From Serinibacter arcticus (GTDB lineage Bacteria; Actinomycetota; Actinomycetes; Actinomycetales; Beutenbergiaceae): a stretch of 64,000 nt of DNA. Made by a program: the position numbers and the translations under genes. The DNA is taken from NCBI RefSeq assembly GCF_004786095.1, contig NZ_RHPJ01000003.1:620001-684000 (forward strand), in the 5' to 3' direction. The notes beneath the pieces were generated by a model, which ran no database searches, was not told the DNA's origin, and worked only from the letters and a program-made list of their open reading frames with translations. Below are positions 48,759 through 57,756 of this stretch, piece by piece (position 1 is the stretch's first letter; each line of letters opens with the position of its first letter).

Positions 48759-51225
48759 TCTTACCGCGCGGGTGCGGCGCACGGCGACGCGCCAGCGCCT
48801 GGACCCCCGTCAGCGCGGCCCCACCGACGGCGACGACGGCGGCCACGAGGAGCCACTGCCGGCCGTCCGGTCGCTCGAGCAGGAAGAACTCGGCGGCGAG
48901 CGGGACGTAGGGCGCGGCGAGCCCGGCCAGGGTCAGCCCCGCGACCATCGCGAGCTTCCACCACACCAACGGCCGCGCGTGCAGCACGACCACGACCATG
49001 CCGAGACCCAGCGTGCTGAGCGTGGCCAGCGTGCGCGCCGTGGTCGGCCCGGCGACGTCGGGGTCGCCCGCGACCCACGAGACGAGCAGCGCCGCCCCGG
49101 CCACGATCACCCCGGCCGGGATCGCGAACGTCAGCACGCGGCGCAGGAACCCGGGGACGTACCGCTCGGAGCTCGCCGGGAGCGACAGCAGGAACCCGGG
49201 GACGCCGATCGTCAGGGCCGACACGAGCGTCAGCTGCCGCGGCAGGAACGGGTAGGCGATCGGCACGACGAGCCCGGCCACCACCGTCACCGCCGCCAGC
49301 ACCGTGGAGTAGACGGTCTTGACGAGGAAGAAGTTGGCCACCCGCTCCATGCTGGCGATGACCCGGCGTCCCTGCGCCAGCACGCCGGGCAGCGTCGAGA
49401 ACTTCCCGTCCAGCAGCACGAGCCGTGAGACGGCCTTGGTCGCGCGCGCCCCGTTGCCCATCGCGATGCCGAGGTCGGCGGTCTTGATGGCGAGGGCGTC
49501 GTTCACGCCGTCGCCGGTCATCGCCACGGTGTGGCCCCGGGACTGCAGCGCCTCGACGATCCCGACCTTCTGCTCGGGCGTGACGCGCCCCAGCACGCGG
49601 GTGCCCTCGAGCGCCGTCGCCAGGGCGCCGGTCTCGGTCGGGAGCCGCCGGGCGTCCGCGCCCTCGACCCGCACGCCGGAGCCCTCCAGCTCGACCTTGG
49701 TGGCGATCGCGGCGACGGTGGCGGGGTCGTCGCCCGAGATGACGCGCAGACCCACCTCCTGCTCGCGGAAGTAGGACAGCGTGGCCGCGGCGTCGTCGCG
49801 CACGTGCTCGCCCAGCACGATCAGCGCGGCCGGCTCGAGGGTCGGCAGCGGTGCGTCGGGGTCGGGGACGGTGGCACCGGCGCGGCACAGCACGACGACG
49901 CGCGACCCGTCGCTCGCCCGGGCGTGCGCGGCCTCGAGCGTGCCGACGGCGACGGCGTCGCTCCGGCCCGCGAGCACCACCTCGGGGGCGCCCAGCACCC
50001 AGGCGACCCCGGCGACCTGGACGGCCGACCACTTCCGTGCGGAGGAGAACGGCACGGCGTCCGTGATCCGGGCGGACCCGGCACCCGCGGCACGCCCGGC
50101 GACGTCGGCCACCCCCGCCCCTATGGCGGCGGCGGTCGCGTTCGCCTCGGGGTCGGCGCCGATCGCCGCGAGCACCCCCAGCACCTCGGGATCGAGGTCG
50201 GTCGCAGCGACGGCGTCGGCCCGCCCGTCGGCGTCGACGTGCAGCAGCTCGTCCAGCGCGACGGCGCCGTCCGTGATGGTACCGGTCTTGTCGAGGCACA
50301 GGACGTCCACGCGAGCGAGCACCTCGACCGCCGGCAGCTCCTGGACGAGCACCTGGCGCCGCGCCAGCACCACGGCGGCGAGCGCGAAGTTGACCGAGAT
50401 GAGCAGCACGAGACCGTCGGGGATCATCCCCACGACACCGGCCACGGCCTGCACGACGGCGTCGCGCCACGTGCCGTTCGAGCGGACCACGTCCCAGCCG
50501 CCCAGCGCCCTGACCTGGCTGAGCGCGAGCAGGATCGCCATGGGCACGATGAGGAATGTGACCACGCGCAGGATCTTCCCGACGGCGCCCTGCAGCTCCG
50601 AGGACGCGAGCGAGTAGCGCCGGGCGGCGGCCGTGATCTTCTGCGCGTAGGAGTCGTCGCCCACGCGCGTGGCGCGCACCCTGGCCGAACCCGCCACGAC
50701 CGAGGAGCCGGACAGCACCTCGTCGCCGTCGGCCTTGCGCACGGGGCGCGACTCGCCCGTCAGCAGCGACTCGTCGGCCTCCAGGCCGCGGGTCTCCACG
50801 ACCTCGCCGTCGACCGGGACCTGGTCCCCCGTCGACAGCGCCAGCACGTCGTCGAGCACGATCTCCGCGACCGGCAGCGCCACCTCGACGCCGTCGCGCC
50901 AGACCCGCGCGGTCGGCGCGTCCAGGATCGCCAGGTCGTCGAGCGTCCGCTTGGCGCGGTACTCCGTCACCACCCCGACGGCCGTGTTCAGGACCAGCAC
51001 GAACCCGAAGAACCCGTCCTGCCAGCGCCCGGTCAGCATCACCAGCACGAAGGCCGTGGCGAGCATCGCGTTGAACAGCGTGAGCGTGTTGGCTCGCAGG
51101 ATCTGCCCGAGGCTGCGGGAGCTGGCGTCGTCGGCGACGTTGACCTGCCCCCGCGCGACGCGCTCGGCGACCTGCGCCGAGGTCAGTCCGGCCGCCCCCG
51201 TCGGGCGGGCGGCCGGGGCGGTCAC
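48751..51225 (-). CDS. HAD-IC P-type cation-transporting ATPase (CtpE-like)
   Basis: 824 aa membrane ATPase with about ten membrane helices. TGES in LLTGESRPVRKADGD (actuator), PDGLVLLISVN (M4, in place of the PEGL of Ca2+ pumps), DKTGTITDG with the phosphorylated Asp (about 312) and TGDGVNDALAIKTADLGIAMG are all intact. M4 and overall length resemble mycobacterial CtpE, a Ca2+ (or Mg2+) importer; the ion is inferred. GTG 51225 overlaps the RNA methyltransferase stop by 4 nt. Its 3' end runs into the acnA operator. Confidence 0.9.
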   Translation of the reverse strand: MTAPAARPTGAAGLTSAQVAERVARGQVNVADDASSRSLGQILRANTLTLFNAMLATAFVLVMLTGRWQDGFFGFVLVLNTAVGVVTEYRAKRTLDDLAILDAPTARVWRDGVEVALPVAEIVLDDVLALSTGDQVPVDGEVVETRGLEADESLLTGESRPVRKADGDEVLSGSSVVAGSARVRATRVGDDSYAQKITAAARRYSLASSELQGAVGKILRVVTFLIVPMAILLALSQVRALGGWDVVRSNGTWRDAVVQAVAGVVGMIPDGLVLLISVNFALAAVVLARRQVLVQELPAVEVLARVDVLCLDKTGTITDGAVALDELLHVDADGRADAVAATDLDPEVLGVLAAIGADPEANATAAAIGAGVADVAGRAAGAGSARITDAVPFSSARKWSAVQVAGVAWVLGAPEVVLAGRSDAVAVGTLEAAHARASDGSRVVVLCRAGATVPDPDAPLPTLEPAALIVLGEHVRDDAAATLSYFREQEVGLRVISGDDPATVAAIATKVELEGSGVRVEGADARRLPTETGALATALEGTRVLGRVTPEQKVGIVEALQSRGHTVAMTGDGVNDALAIKTADLGIAMGNGARATKAVSRLVLLDGKFSTLPGVLAQGRRVIASMERVANFFLVKTVYSTVLAAVTVVAGLVVPIAYPFLPRQLTLVSALTIGVPGFLLSLPASSERYVPGFLRRVLTFAIPAGVIVAGAALLVSWVAGDPDVAGPTTARTLATLSTLGLGMVVVVLHARPLVWWKLAMVAGLTLAGLAAPYVPLAAEFFLLERPDGRQWLLVAAVVAVGGAALTGVQALARRRAPHPRGKIS

Positions 51226-52517
51226 GCCGGTCCGTCCAGGACGGCGACCGCCTCGACGTGGTGGGTGTGCGGGAACAGGTCATAACCGCGCACGTCCCGC
51301 ACGGTGGCGCCGCCCGCCACCAGGAGCGCCAGGTCACGCGCCAGCGACGCGGGGTCGCACGAGACGTAGACGATGCGCCGCGGCCGAGCCGCGACGATGG
51401 CGGCGACGACGTCGGCCCCCGCCCCCGCGCGCGGCGGGTCGAGCACGACGACGTCCGCGCCCTGCGCCGTGGCCTCACCGATCGAGGTCGCCACGTCGCC
51501 GTGCACGAGCTCGACCCACGGGTGGGCGTGCGCGTTGCGCCGCGCGTTGCGGACGGCGGCGTCGTCGCCCTCGATCGCGACGACCGTGCCGGTCTCGCCC
51601 ACGGCATCGGCCAGCGGGAGGGTCAGCAGCCCCGCGCCGGAGTAGGCCTCCACGACCCGGTCGCCGGACCGGACCTCGGCCGCGGCGAGCACCTTCTCGA
51701 TCAGCAGGCGGGCGGCACCGTGGTGGACCTGCCAGAAGCCGCCGCCCGCCACGCGGTACTCGTACCGGCGCGTCTCGCCGTTCGGGAGGGTCACGAGGAC
51801 GCGCTCGCGCACGTGCTTGCGCGTGGATCCGAGCGCCTCGCCGTCGACCAGCACGAGCAGCCCGCTCGCCGAGCGCACCAGCTCGACCCGGGCGCCGGGG
51901 CGCAGCCGCGTGCCGACCTCGCGGCTGCGGCGCACGTGCTCGGCGATCTCGGGGACCGCGAGCGGCATGGTGCGCAGCGCGACGAGGTCGTGGCTGCGGT
52001 GCGGGTGCATCGCGAGGCGGCCCGCGTCGTCGACCACGAGCTCGATGCGCGTCCGCGTGCCGAGACCGTCGGTCTCGCCGGGGACGGGTTCGACCTCGAC
52101 GTCGGCCAGCTCGAGCTTGCCGATGCGGCGCAGCGTGTCGTTCACGACCGCCGCCTTCCAGGCTCGCTGCGCCTCGAGCGACAGGTGGCCCAGCTCGCCG
52201 CCACCGACGCCGCCGGGGCCGGCCTCGGGCCAGACGTGGCGCACGCGGTCGGGCGAGGGCTCCAGCACGCGGGTCGCGTCACCGCGCCAGAACCGGGCGT
52301 CCGCGGCGTGCTCGGTGAGCGTCACGTCGACCACCTCGCCCGGGGCCGCGTGCCGCACGAAGATCACGCGGCCCTCGTGGCGGGCGACGGCGTGGCCGCC
52401 GTGCGCGGGGGCGCCGACGGTGACGCCGTGGACGATCGGGGCGGGCGCGTCCTGAGCGGGGGCGTCGCCCTCGACCGGGTCGCCGGGCTGGGTGCTGCTG
52501 GTGGTGCGGGAGGTCAC
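51222..52517 (-). CDS. TrmA/RumA-type SAM-dependent RNA (uracil-5) methyltransferase
   Basis: 431 aa. A TRAM domain at about 30-90 (HGVTVGAPAHGGHAVARHEGRVIFVRHAAPGEVV) is followed by a Rossmann methyltransferase. VVEAYSGAGLLTLPLA is the SAM motif I region, VVLDPPRAGAG motif IV and IVYVSCDPASLARDLALL carries the catalytic Cys; HHVEAVAVL ends the fold. Target is tRNA or 23S rRNA uridine, not decided here. The N-terminal [4Fe-4S] Cys cluster of RumA is absent. GTG 52517 overlaps the KimA stop by 4 nt. Confidence 0.88.
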   Translation of the reverse strand: MTSRTTSSTQPGDPVEGDAPAQDAPAPIVHGVTVGAPAHGGHAVARHEGRVIFVRHAAPGEVVDVTLTEHAADARFWRGDATRVLEPSPDRVRHVWPEAGPGGVGGGELGHLSLEAQRAWKAAVVNDTLRRIGKLELADVEVEPVPGETDGLGTRTRIELVVDDAGRLAMHPHRSHDLVALRTMPLAVPEIAEHVRRSREVGTRLRPGARVELVRSASGLLVLVDGEALGSTRKHVRERVLVTLPNGETRRYEYRVAGGGFWQVHHGAARLLIEKVLAAAEVRSGDRVVEAYSGAGLLTLPLADAVGETGTVVAIEGDDAAVRNARRNAHAHPWVELVHGDVATSIGEATAQGADVVVLDPPRAGAGADVVAAIVAARPRRIVYVSCDPASLARDLALLVAGGATVRDVRGYDLFPHTHHVEAVAVLDGPA

Positions 52518-54532
52518 GGGGTGTCGTCCTTCGTCTTCCACGGCACGGCGGGTTCGTCCCACCGCGTCACTCCGCTGCCACCCTTCGCGGAGTCCAGCTG
52601 CCACGGCACGGAGGCCACGACCACTCCGGGGGAGAACAGCAGTCTGCTCTTGAGGCGGAGCGCGCTCTGGTTGTGCAGGAACTGCTGCCACCAGTGCCCC
52701 ACCACGTACTCGGGCACGTACACGACCACGAGGTCGCGCGGCGAGGTCCGTCGCAGCGACTGCACGTAGTCCACCACGGGCCTCGTGATCTCGCGGAACG
52801 GGGAGTCCAGCACGGTCAGCGGCACCGGGACCTCGGCATCGGCCCACGACTGGCGCAGGCGCGCCACGTCGTCGGCGTCGACGCCGACCGTGATCGCCTC
52901 GAGCGAGGAGGGCCGGGTGGCCCTGGCGTACGCGATCGCGCGCATCGTCGGCTTGTGCACGCGCGAGACCAGCACCACCGCCTGCACGCGGGAGGGCAGC
53001 GCGCGCGATCCGCCGACGTCGTCCAGCTCGAGCTCGACCCGCACGCGGTCGTAGTGCTTGGCGATACTGCGCATCGCGATGAAGAGGATCGCCATCAGCA
53101 GCAGCGTGATCCAGGCGCCGCGCGTGAACTTGGTCACCAGCACGATCGCGAGCACGAGCGACGTCAGCCCGAGGCCGAACGCGTTGACGGCGCGCGAGCG
53201 GATCATGGTCGCGCGCGCCCGCGGGTCGACCTCGGTGCGCAGCGCCGACGTCCAGTGCTTCACCATGCCGAGCTGGCTCATCACGAAGCTGATGAAGACA
53301 CCCACGATGTAGAGCTGGATCAGCCGGGTGACGGAGGCGTCGAACAGCCACACCAGCGCGCTCGCGGCGACGGCGAGCGCGACGATGCCGTTGGAGAACG
53401 CGAGCCGGTCGCCGCGCGTGTGGAGCTGGCGCGGGAGGAGGCCATCGCGCGCCAGGATCGAGCCCAGCACCGGGAAGCCGTTGAACGCCGTGTTGGCGGC
53501 CAGGACGAGGATCAGGCCCGTCACGGCCGTGACCAGGTAGAACAGCGGCGGGAACCCCTGGAAGACCGCCTGGGCGACCTGCCCGATGACGGGGTCCTGC
53601 TCGTACCCGACCGGAAGCGCCTCACCTCCGGGGAAGCTCATCTGCTCGTGGGGGTTCTCGGCGTAGCGCACCCCGGTCGCGCGCGCCAGGTAGAGGATCG
53701 CGCCGATCATCGTCACCGAGACGAGGCCGAGCAGCAGCAGCGTGGTGGCGGCGTTGCGGGACTTGGGCTCCTTGAACGCCGGGACGCCGTTGCTGATCGC
53801 CTCGACGCCCGTCAGCGCGGCGCAGCCCGAGGAGAACGCGCGGGCGAGCAGCATCGCTCCCCCGAGGCCGACCAGGCCCTCCTCGAACCCGGGCTCGGCC
53901 ACGAGCTCGAACGCGGCGCTCTCGGCGGGCTGGAGCGTGCCGGCCAGCGCCTGGAACGTGCCGACCACCGCGAGGAGGCCGATCGACCCCATGAACAGGT
54001 AGACCGGCAGCGCGAACGCGGTGCCGGACTCCCGCACTCCGCGCAGGTTCATCACGGTCAGGAGCGCGATGCCGCCGACGGCGATGGCCGCCTCGTACCC
54101 GCGCGCCGCCGGGACGATCGCCCCGAGGTACTGCGACGCCGTCGAGATCGACACCGCCACGGTGAGCACGTAGTCCACGAGCAGCGCGCTCGCGACGCTG
54201 ATGCCGGCGTTGCGGCCGAGGTTGGTGGTGGCGACCTCGTAGTCGCCGCCGCCCGAGGGGTAGGCGTGCACGGTCTGCCGGTAGGAGGCCACCACCGTCA
54301 GCATGACCACGACGACGGCCAGGCCGATCCACGGCGACAGCGCGTAGGAGGCCATCCCCGCGATGGAGAGCGTCAGCAGGATCTCGTCGGGCGCGTAGGC
54401 CACGGACGAGAGTGCGTCGGAGGCGAAGATCGGCAGCGCGATCCGCTTGGGGAGGAGGGTATGGCCGAGCTTGTCGCTCGAGACGGGTTTGCCGACGAGC
54501 AGCCGCTTGGCCCCGTCCAGGATTCCGGGCAC
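52514..54532 (-). CDS. kimA: KimA-type APC-superfamily potassium importer
   Basis: 672 aa. RLLVGKPVSSDKLGHTLLPKR, FASDALSSVAYAPDEILL, ASYRQTVHAYPSGGGDYEVA, LLVDYVLTVAVSIS, AFSSGCAALTGVEAISNGVPAFK and FLHNQSALRLKSRLLF run parallel to Bacillus subtilis KimA (YdaO) as I recall it. About twelve membrane helices are followed by a cytosolic domain (about 480-640). KimA is a proton-coupled, c-di-AMP-inhibited K+ importer. The adjacent divergent RCK genes support a K+ role. GTG 54532 lies 7 nt after TAGGCT (54545-54540), so the mRNA is leaderless. An amino-acid permease function is the alternative annotation. Confidence 0.82.
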   Translation of the reverse strand: MPGILDGAKRLLVGKPVSSDKLGHTLLPKRIALPIFASDALSSVAYAPDEILLTLSIAGMASYALSPWIGLAVVVVMLTVVASYRQTVHAYPSGGGDYEVATTNLGRNAGISVASALLVDYVLTVAVSISTASQYLGAIVPAARGYEAAIAVGGIALLTVMNLRGVRESGTAFALPVYLFMGSIGLLAVVGTFQALAGTLQPAESAAFELVAEPGFEEGLVGLGGAMLLARAFSSGCAALTGVEAISNGVPAFKEPKSRNAATTLLLLGLVSVTMIGAILYLARATGVRYAENPHEQMSFPGGEALPVGYEQDPVIGQVAQAVFQGFPPLFYLVTAVTGLILVLAANTAFNGFPVLGSILARDGLLPRQLHTRGDRLAFSNGIVALAVAASALVWLFDASVTRLIQLYIVGVFISFVMSQLGMVKHWTSALRTEVDPRARATMIRSRAVNAFGLGLTSLVLAIVLVTKFTRGAWITLLLMAILFIAMRSIAKHYDRVRVELELDDVGGSRALPSRVQAVVLVSRVHKPTMRAIAYARATRPSSLEAITVGVDADDVARLRQSWADAEVPVPLTVLDSPFREITRPVVDYVQSLRRTSPRDLVVVYVPEYVVGHWWQQFLHNQSALRLKSRLLFSPGVVVASVPWQLDSAKGGSGVTRWDEPAVPWKTKDDTP

Positions 54533-54539
54533 GGGCCAC

Positions 54540-54559
54540 AGCCTAGGCGCGTGTAGCGT
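54540..54559. promoter_or_regulatory. Back-to-back leaderless promoters of kimA and the RCK pair
   Basis: TAGGCT on the minus strand (54545-54540) and TAGCGT on the plus strand (54554-54559) are each 7 nt from a start codon (54532 and 54567). Only 34 nt separate the two start codons, so the polymerases must share the same DNA. No c-di-AMP riboswitch would fit. Confidence 0.65.
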
Positions 54560-54566
54560 CTGCGTC

Positions 54567-55238
54567 GTGCACGTCGTGATCATGGGCGCCGGACGGGTGG
54601 GCGTGACCCTCGCGGAGACCCTCGAGAAGCAGGGCCACTCGGTGGCCATCATCGACTCCAACCCGGATGCGTTCCGCCGGTTGGGTCCCGACTTCTCTGG
54701 TCGGCGGGTGACCGGGCTCGGCTTCGACCGGGACGCGCTGACGCAGGCCGGGATCGACGAGGCGTACGCGTTCGCGGCCGTCTCCAGCGGCGACAACTCC
54801 AACATCCTCGCGGCGCGCGTGGTGCGGGAGACGTTCGGCGTCGACAACGTCGTCGCCCGCATCTACGACGCCGGACGTGCCGCCATCTACTCGCGTCTCG
54901 GCATCCCGACGGTCGCCACCGTGCGCTGGACCGCTGACCAGATGATGCGTCGGCTGCTGCCCGCCCGCGAGGTGACCGAGTACACCGACGCCTCCGGCCG
55001 CGTCAGCATCGTGGAGATGAGCATCCACCGCGCCTGGATCGGCCACGCCGTGACGTCGCTCGAGCAGGCGGCCCAGGCCAGGGTCGCGTTCCTGACTCGA
55101 TGGGGCAGCGGTGAGATCACGCGCCCGGACCACGTGGTGCAGGAGAACGACGTCGCGCACGTGCTGTGCGAACCCGAGCGGGCCAACGCGATCCAGCGCG
55201 TCCTGGCCACGCCGCCCACCCGGAGGAGCGAGTCATGA
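54567..55238 (+). CDS. ceoB: TrkA-like RCK potassium uptake regulator (CeoB)
   Basis: 223 aa. TrkA-N domain: VVIMGAGRVGVTLAETLEKQGHSVAIIDSN (GxGxxG, residues 5-14), VTGLGFDRDALTQAGIDEAYAFAAVSSGDNSN and RVVRETFGVDNVVARIYDAGRAAIY. A TrkA-C domain (about 140-215) follows. Cytosolic NAD(H)- or nucleotide-binding gating subunit; in mycobacteria CeoB and CeoC act as a pair. GTG 54567 is placed 7 nt after the -10 TAGCGT, leaderless. It overlaps ceoC by 4 nt. No TrkH/TrkG is adjacent; KimA is the only candidate partner here. Confidence 0.88.
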   Translation: MHVVIMGAGRVGVTLAETLEKQGHSVAIIDSNPDAFRRLGPDFSGRRVTGLGFDRDALTQAGIDEAYAFAAVSSGDNSNILAARVVRETFGVDNVVARIYDAGRAAIYSRLGIPTVATVRWTADQMMRRLLPAREVTEYTDASGRVSIVEMSIHRAWIGHAVTSLEQAAQARVAFLTRWGSGEITRPDHVVQENDVAHVLCEPERANAIQRVLATPPTRRSES

Positions 55239-55936
55239 GGGTCGTCATCGCCGGGGCCGGCAGCGTCGGACGGTCCATCGCCCGCGAGCTGCTGGGGCAC
55301 GGTCACGAGGTCACGCTCATCGACCGCAACCCCGCCGCGATGCGGGTCGCGAGCGTCTCCGACGCCGAGTGGCTCCTGGGCGACGCGTGCGAGATGACGA
55401 TCCTGGAGCAGGCCAGGCTCGAGGAGTGCGACGTCGTCGTCGCCGCGACGGGTGACGACAAGGTCAACCTGGTGCTCTCCCTCATCGCGCGCACCGAGTT
55501 CGCGGTCCCGCGGACCGTCGCCCGCGTCAACAACCCCAAGAACGAGTGGATGTTCGACGACACGTGGGGCGTGGACGTCCCGGTGTCGACGCCGCGCATC
55601 ATGACGGCGCTCGTGGAGGAGGCCGTGAGCGTCGGCGACCTGGTCAAGCTGTTCGAGCTGCAGGCCTCCGGCGCCGGCATGTACGAGGTCACGCTCGCCG
55701 ACGACTCCCACCTCGTGGGCGTGCGGGTGGGCGAGGTGGCGTGGCCGGCCGACGCCGTGCTCGCCACCATCCTGCGCAGCGGCCGGGCGATCCCGCCCAG
55801 TCCCGACGACACGCTCGAGGGTCACGACCAGCTGGTGTTCGTCATCTCGACGCCGCTGGGCGACGGGCTCACCGCCCCGGCGACGCCTCCGGCGCAGGAG
55901 CTGCAGCGGATCTTGGACGAACCAGCAGCCACGTGA
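55235..55936 (+). CDS. ceoC: TrkA-like RCK potassium uptake regulator (CeoC)
   Basis: 233 aa. VVIAGAGSVGRSIARELLGHGHEVTLIDRN (GxGxxG), VSDAEWLLGDACEMTILEQARLEECDVVVAATGDDKVNLVLSLIAR and RVNNPKNEWMFDDTWGVDVPVSTPRIMTALVEEAV are the TrkA-N fold; DDSHLVGVRVGEVAWPADAVLATILRSG begins TrkA-C, a c-di-AMP-binding domain in some relatives. ATG 55235 has GGAGGAG upstream and overlaps the ceoB stop. Its 3' end overlaps the convergent DUF3159 gene by 68 nt. Confidence 0.88.
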   Translation: MRVVIAGAGSVGRSIARELLGHGHEVTLIDRNPAAMRVASVSDAEWLLGDACEMTILEQARLEECDVVVAATGDDKVNLVLSLIARTEFAVPRTVARVNNPKNEWMFDDTWGVDVPVSTPRIMTALVEEAVSVGDLVKLFELQASGAGMYEVTLADDSHLVGVRVGEVAWPADAVLATILRSGRAIPPSPDDTLEGHDQLVFVISTPLGDGLTAPATPPAQELQRILDEPAAT

Positions 55937-56618
55937 CCCACAGGACCAGCGCCCACAGCGGCAGTCCCATGATCAGGCGGGCGGTCCCGAGCCAGGCGAC
56001 CTCGGAGCTGAGGTAGAGGGGCACCTGCACCGCGAGGCGGAGCAGGAAGGCGCCGCACCAGAGCACGGTCGCCAGCGAGTAGCGGCGCAGGCGGTCGGGG
56101 TCCTGGCGCCACGACGTGTCGAGCGCGCGCTCCCCCGTCCCGGGCTTGTCCAGCGCGGGGTCGAGCCCGAGCGCCGAGACGACCAGCCCGACCAGCGGGC
56201 GTCGAACGAGGAGCGAGATGCCCGTGACCAGCACGAACGCGGCGTTGGTGATCAGGCCCCAGACGTAGTAGTCGCCGGCCTCGCCCGAGCGCCAGGCCGC
56301 GAACGCACCGATCGCGACCCCGAGCACGCCGCCGAATGCGTACGTCACCGAGCTGCGGCGCACCAGGCGGGCCACGACGGCGACCGCCGCCACCGCGAGC
56401 GCGGCGACCACGGGCGGGACGACCTCGTTCGTGATGACGTACACGACCACGAAGACGATGCCGGGCGCAACGGACTCCACCAGGCCGCGCCAGCCACCGA
56501 CGGCCTGCTCGATCGAGAAGTCCTCGCCGCCGAGCGCGCCGAGGCCGGTGGCGGGGACGCGCTCCCCCGGTGCGGTCCCGGGTGCGGGACGGGGGTGCTC
56601 GTGCTCCGGCAGGCTCAT
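55869..56618 (-). CDS. DUF3159 membrane protein
   Basis: 249 aa with about six hydrophobic segments (GIVFVVVYVITNEVVPPVVAALAVAAVAVVARL; FGGVLGVAIGAFAAW; ITNAAFVLVTGISLLV and others) and the family stretch RQDPDRLRRYSLATVLWCGAFLLRLAVQVPLYLSSEVAWLGTARLIMGLPLWALVLWVTWLL. Function is unknown. It is last in the dut-DUF3710-OB-DUF3159 operon, an order widely kept in actinobacteria. ATG 56618 overlaps the preceding stop. Its last 68 nt overlap ceoC on the other strand. Confidence 0.87.
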   Translation of the reverse strand: MSLPEHEHPRPAPGTAPGERVPATGLGALGGEDFSIEQAVGGWRGLVESVAPGIVFVVVYVITNEVVPPVVAALAVAAVAVVARLVRRSSVTYAFGGVLGVAIGAFAAWRSGEAGDYYVWGLITNAAFVLVTGISLLVRRPLVGLVVSALGLDPALDKPGTGERALDTSWRQDPDRLRRYSLATVLWCGAFLLRLAVQVPLYLSSEVAWLGTARLIMGLPLWALVLWVTWLLVRPRSAAAPAPEASPGR

Positions 56619-56989
56619 GCGGGCTCGCTGACGGGGAGCAGGTCGTAGGTGGGGTTGTGGATCACGAGGCGGGGCCGACCCGCCTCGCGGCGCGAGACCA
56701 TCCCGGTGGCGAGCAGGCGGCGGCCGGGGGTGATGCCCGGGATGTCGCCGCGCCCGGTCCAGACCAGGTCGAGGCTGCCGGTGCCGTCGAACAGCTCGGC
56801 CCGCAGCGCCGTCGTCGAGCGCGTGGGCGCGTAGGTGACGCTGCGGAGCACGCCGGCCACGTGGGCGCGGCTGCGCGGCTCGACGGCGCCGATGGCCTCG
56901 ACGTCGTAGGTGGCCACCCAGGCGCGCTGGTCGGACGCGTGGATCTCCTCGTGCGAGGCGAGCAGCCGCGTGCGCTCCACCGTCCTCAC
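56615..56989 (-). CDS. Small OB-fold nucleic-acid-binding protein
   Basis: 124 aa. The central AHVAGVLRSVTYAPTRSTTALRAELFDGTGSLDLVWTGRGDIPGITPGRRLLATG is a single OB fold of the tRNA-anticodon/RecG-wedge kind (five beta strands, LVWxGR signature). RPRLVIHNPTYDLLP ends it. It probably binds single-stranded nucleic acid; partner unknown. The GTG at 56989 overlaps the DUF3710 stop, and its stop overlaps DUF3159, so it is coupled on both sides. Confidence 0.85.
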   Translation of the reverse strand: MRTVERTRLLASHEEIHASDQRAWVATYDVEAIGAVEPRSRAHVAGVLRSVTYAPTRSTTALRAELFDGTGSLDLVWTGRGDIPGITPGRRLLATGMVSRREAGRPRLVIHNPTYDLLPVSEPA

Positions 56990-57756
56990 CGCACCTCGGA
57001 GATCTCTGGACCGCGCGGCGCGAGCAGGTTCGGCGCCTGCATCGGGGCCGGCAGCGGCGCCTCGGGCGCACCGGCCGGTCGGCCGGGCATCGTCAGCGCG
57101 AGGAGCTCGCTCGGCGGTCGGGCGTCGGTGCCGCGCACGACGACGATCTCCGAGAAGTACTGCTCGAGGTCGCGGGCGGCGGTCTTGTCGGCCACCGCAG
57201 CGCCCGTCAGGACACCGCGCAGGAACCAGCGCGGCCCGTCGACGCCGAGGAAGCGCGCCGGTCGGCGTCCGACGTTGCCCTGGGCGTCCTTGACGGGCAG
57301 CAGCGCGAGCAGCTCCTTGCCGAACGGCCCGGTCGTCTCGGTGACCTGGCCGCCCTGCTTGGTGATCGACTCGGAGATCTGGGCGCGGATGTCCTCCCAG
57401 ATGCCCGCGGTGCGCGGGGCGGAGAACGCCTGCACCTGCAGGTTGGACTGACCGATGGAGACGTTCGCAGCGATCACCCGACGGCTCGCGCGATCGAGCT
57501 CCATCCGCAGCGCCATGCCGTGGCGACCGGGGATCTTCAGCGCCCCGAGGTCGACCCGCCCGGGCTTCTCCTGCGCGTCCGCCTCGTCCCAGGGGCCGCG
57601 CTCGGAGTCGACCGGGAGAGCGCCGTCGGGCGATGCGCCCTCGACCGCCGCGTCGGCGCCCGCGGTCCCGCCGTCGGTGGAGTCGACCTCCGCCACGTCG
57701 TCCGGAGCGGCCGGATCCTTGTCGGCGTCCTTGCGCCGACGACCGAACAGTGCCAT
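56986..57756 (-). CDS. DUF3710 family protein
   Basis: 256 aa. A basic start ([14 protein letters not shown]) and an acidic Asp/Glu-rich stretch to about residue 70 precede the DUF3710 core: MRLELDRA-like MALRMELDRASRRVIAANVSIGQSNLQVQAFSAPRTAGIWEDIR, GPFGKELLALLPVKD, RFLGVDGPRWFLRGVLTG and LEQYFSEIVVVRGTDARPPSELLAL. Function unknown. The ATG overlaps the dut stop (ATGA). The gene is nearly always next to dut in actinobacteria. Confidence 0.88.
   Translation of the reverse strand: MALFGRRRKDADKDPAAPDDVAEVDSTDGGTAGADAAVEGASPDGALPVDSERGPWDEADAQEKPGRVDLGALKIPGRHGMALRMELDRASRRVIAANVSIGQSNLQVQAFSAPRTAGIWEDIRAQISESITKQGGQVTETTGPFGKELLALLPVKDAQGNVGRRPARFLGVDGPRWFLRGVLTGAAVADKTAARDLEQYFSEIVVVRGTDARPPSELLALTMPGRPAGAPEAPLPAPMQAPNLLAPRGPEISEVR

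Noticed and set aside
54447-54566. Longer CeoB start at 54447
   Set aside because: It would overlap the divergent kimA coding start and lies upstream of the likely -10 TAGCGT; the extension has no TrkA similarity.
54533-54566. c-di-AMP (ydaO-type) riboswitch upstream of kimA
   Set aside because: The intergenic space is only 34 nt and kimA appears leaderless, so there is no room for the aptamer.
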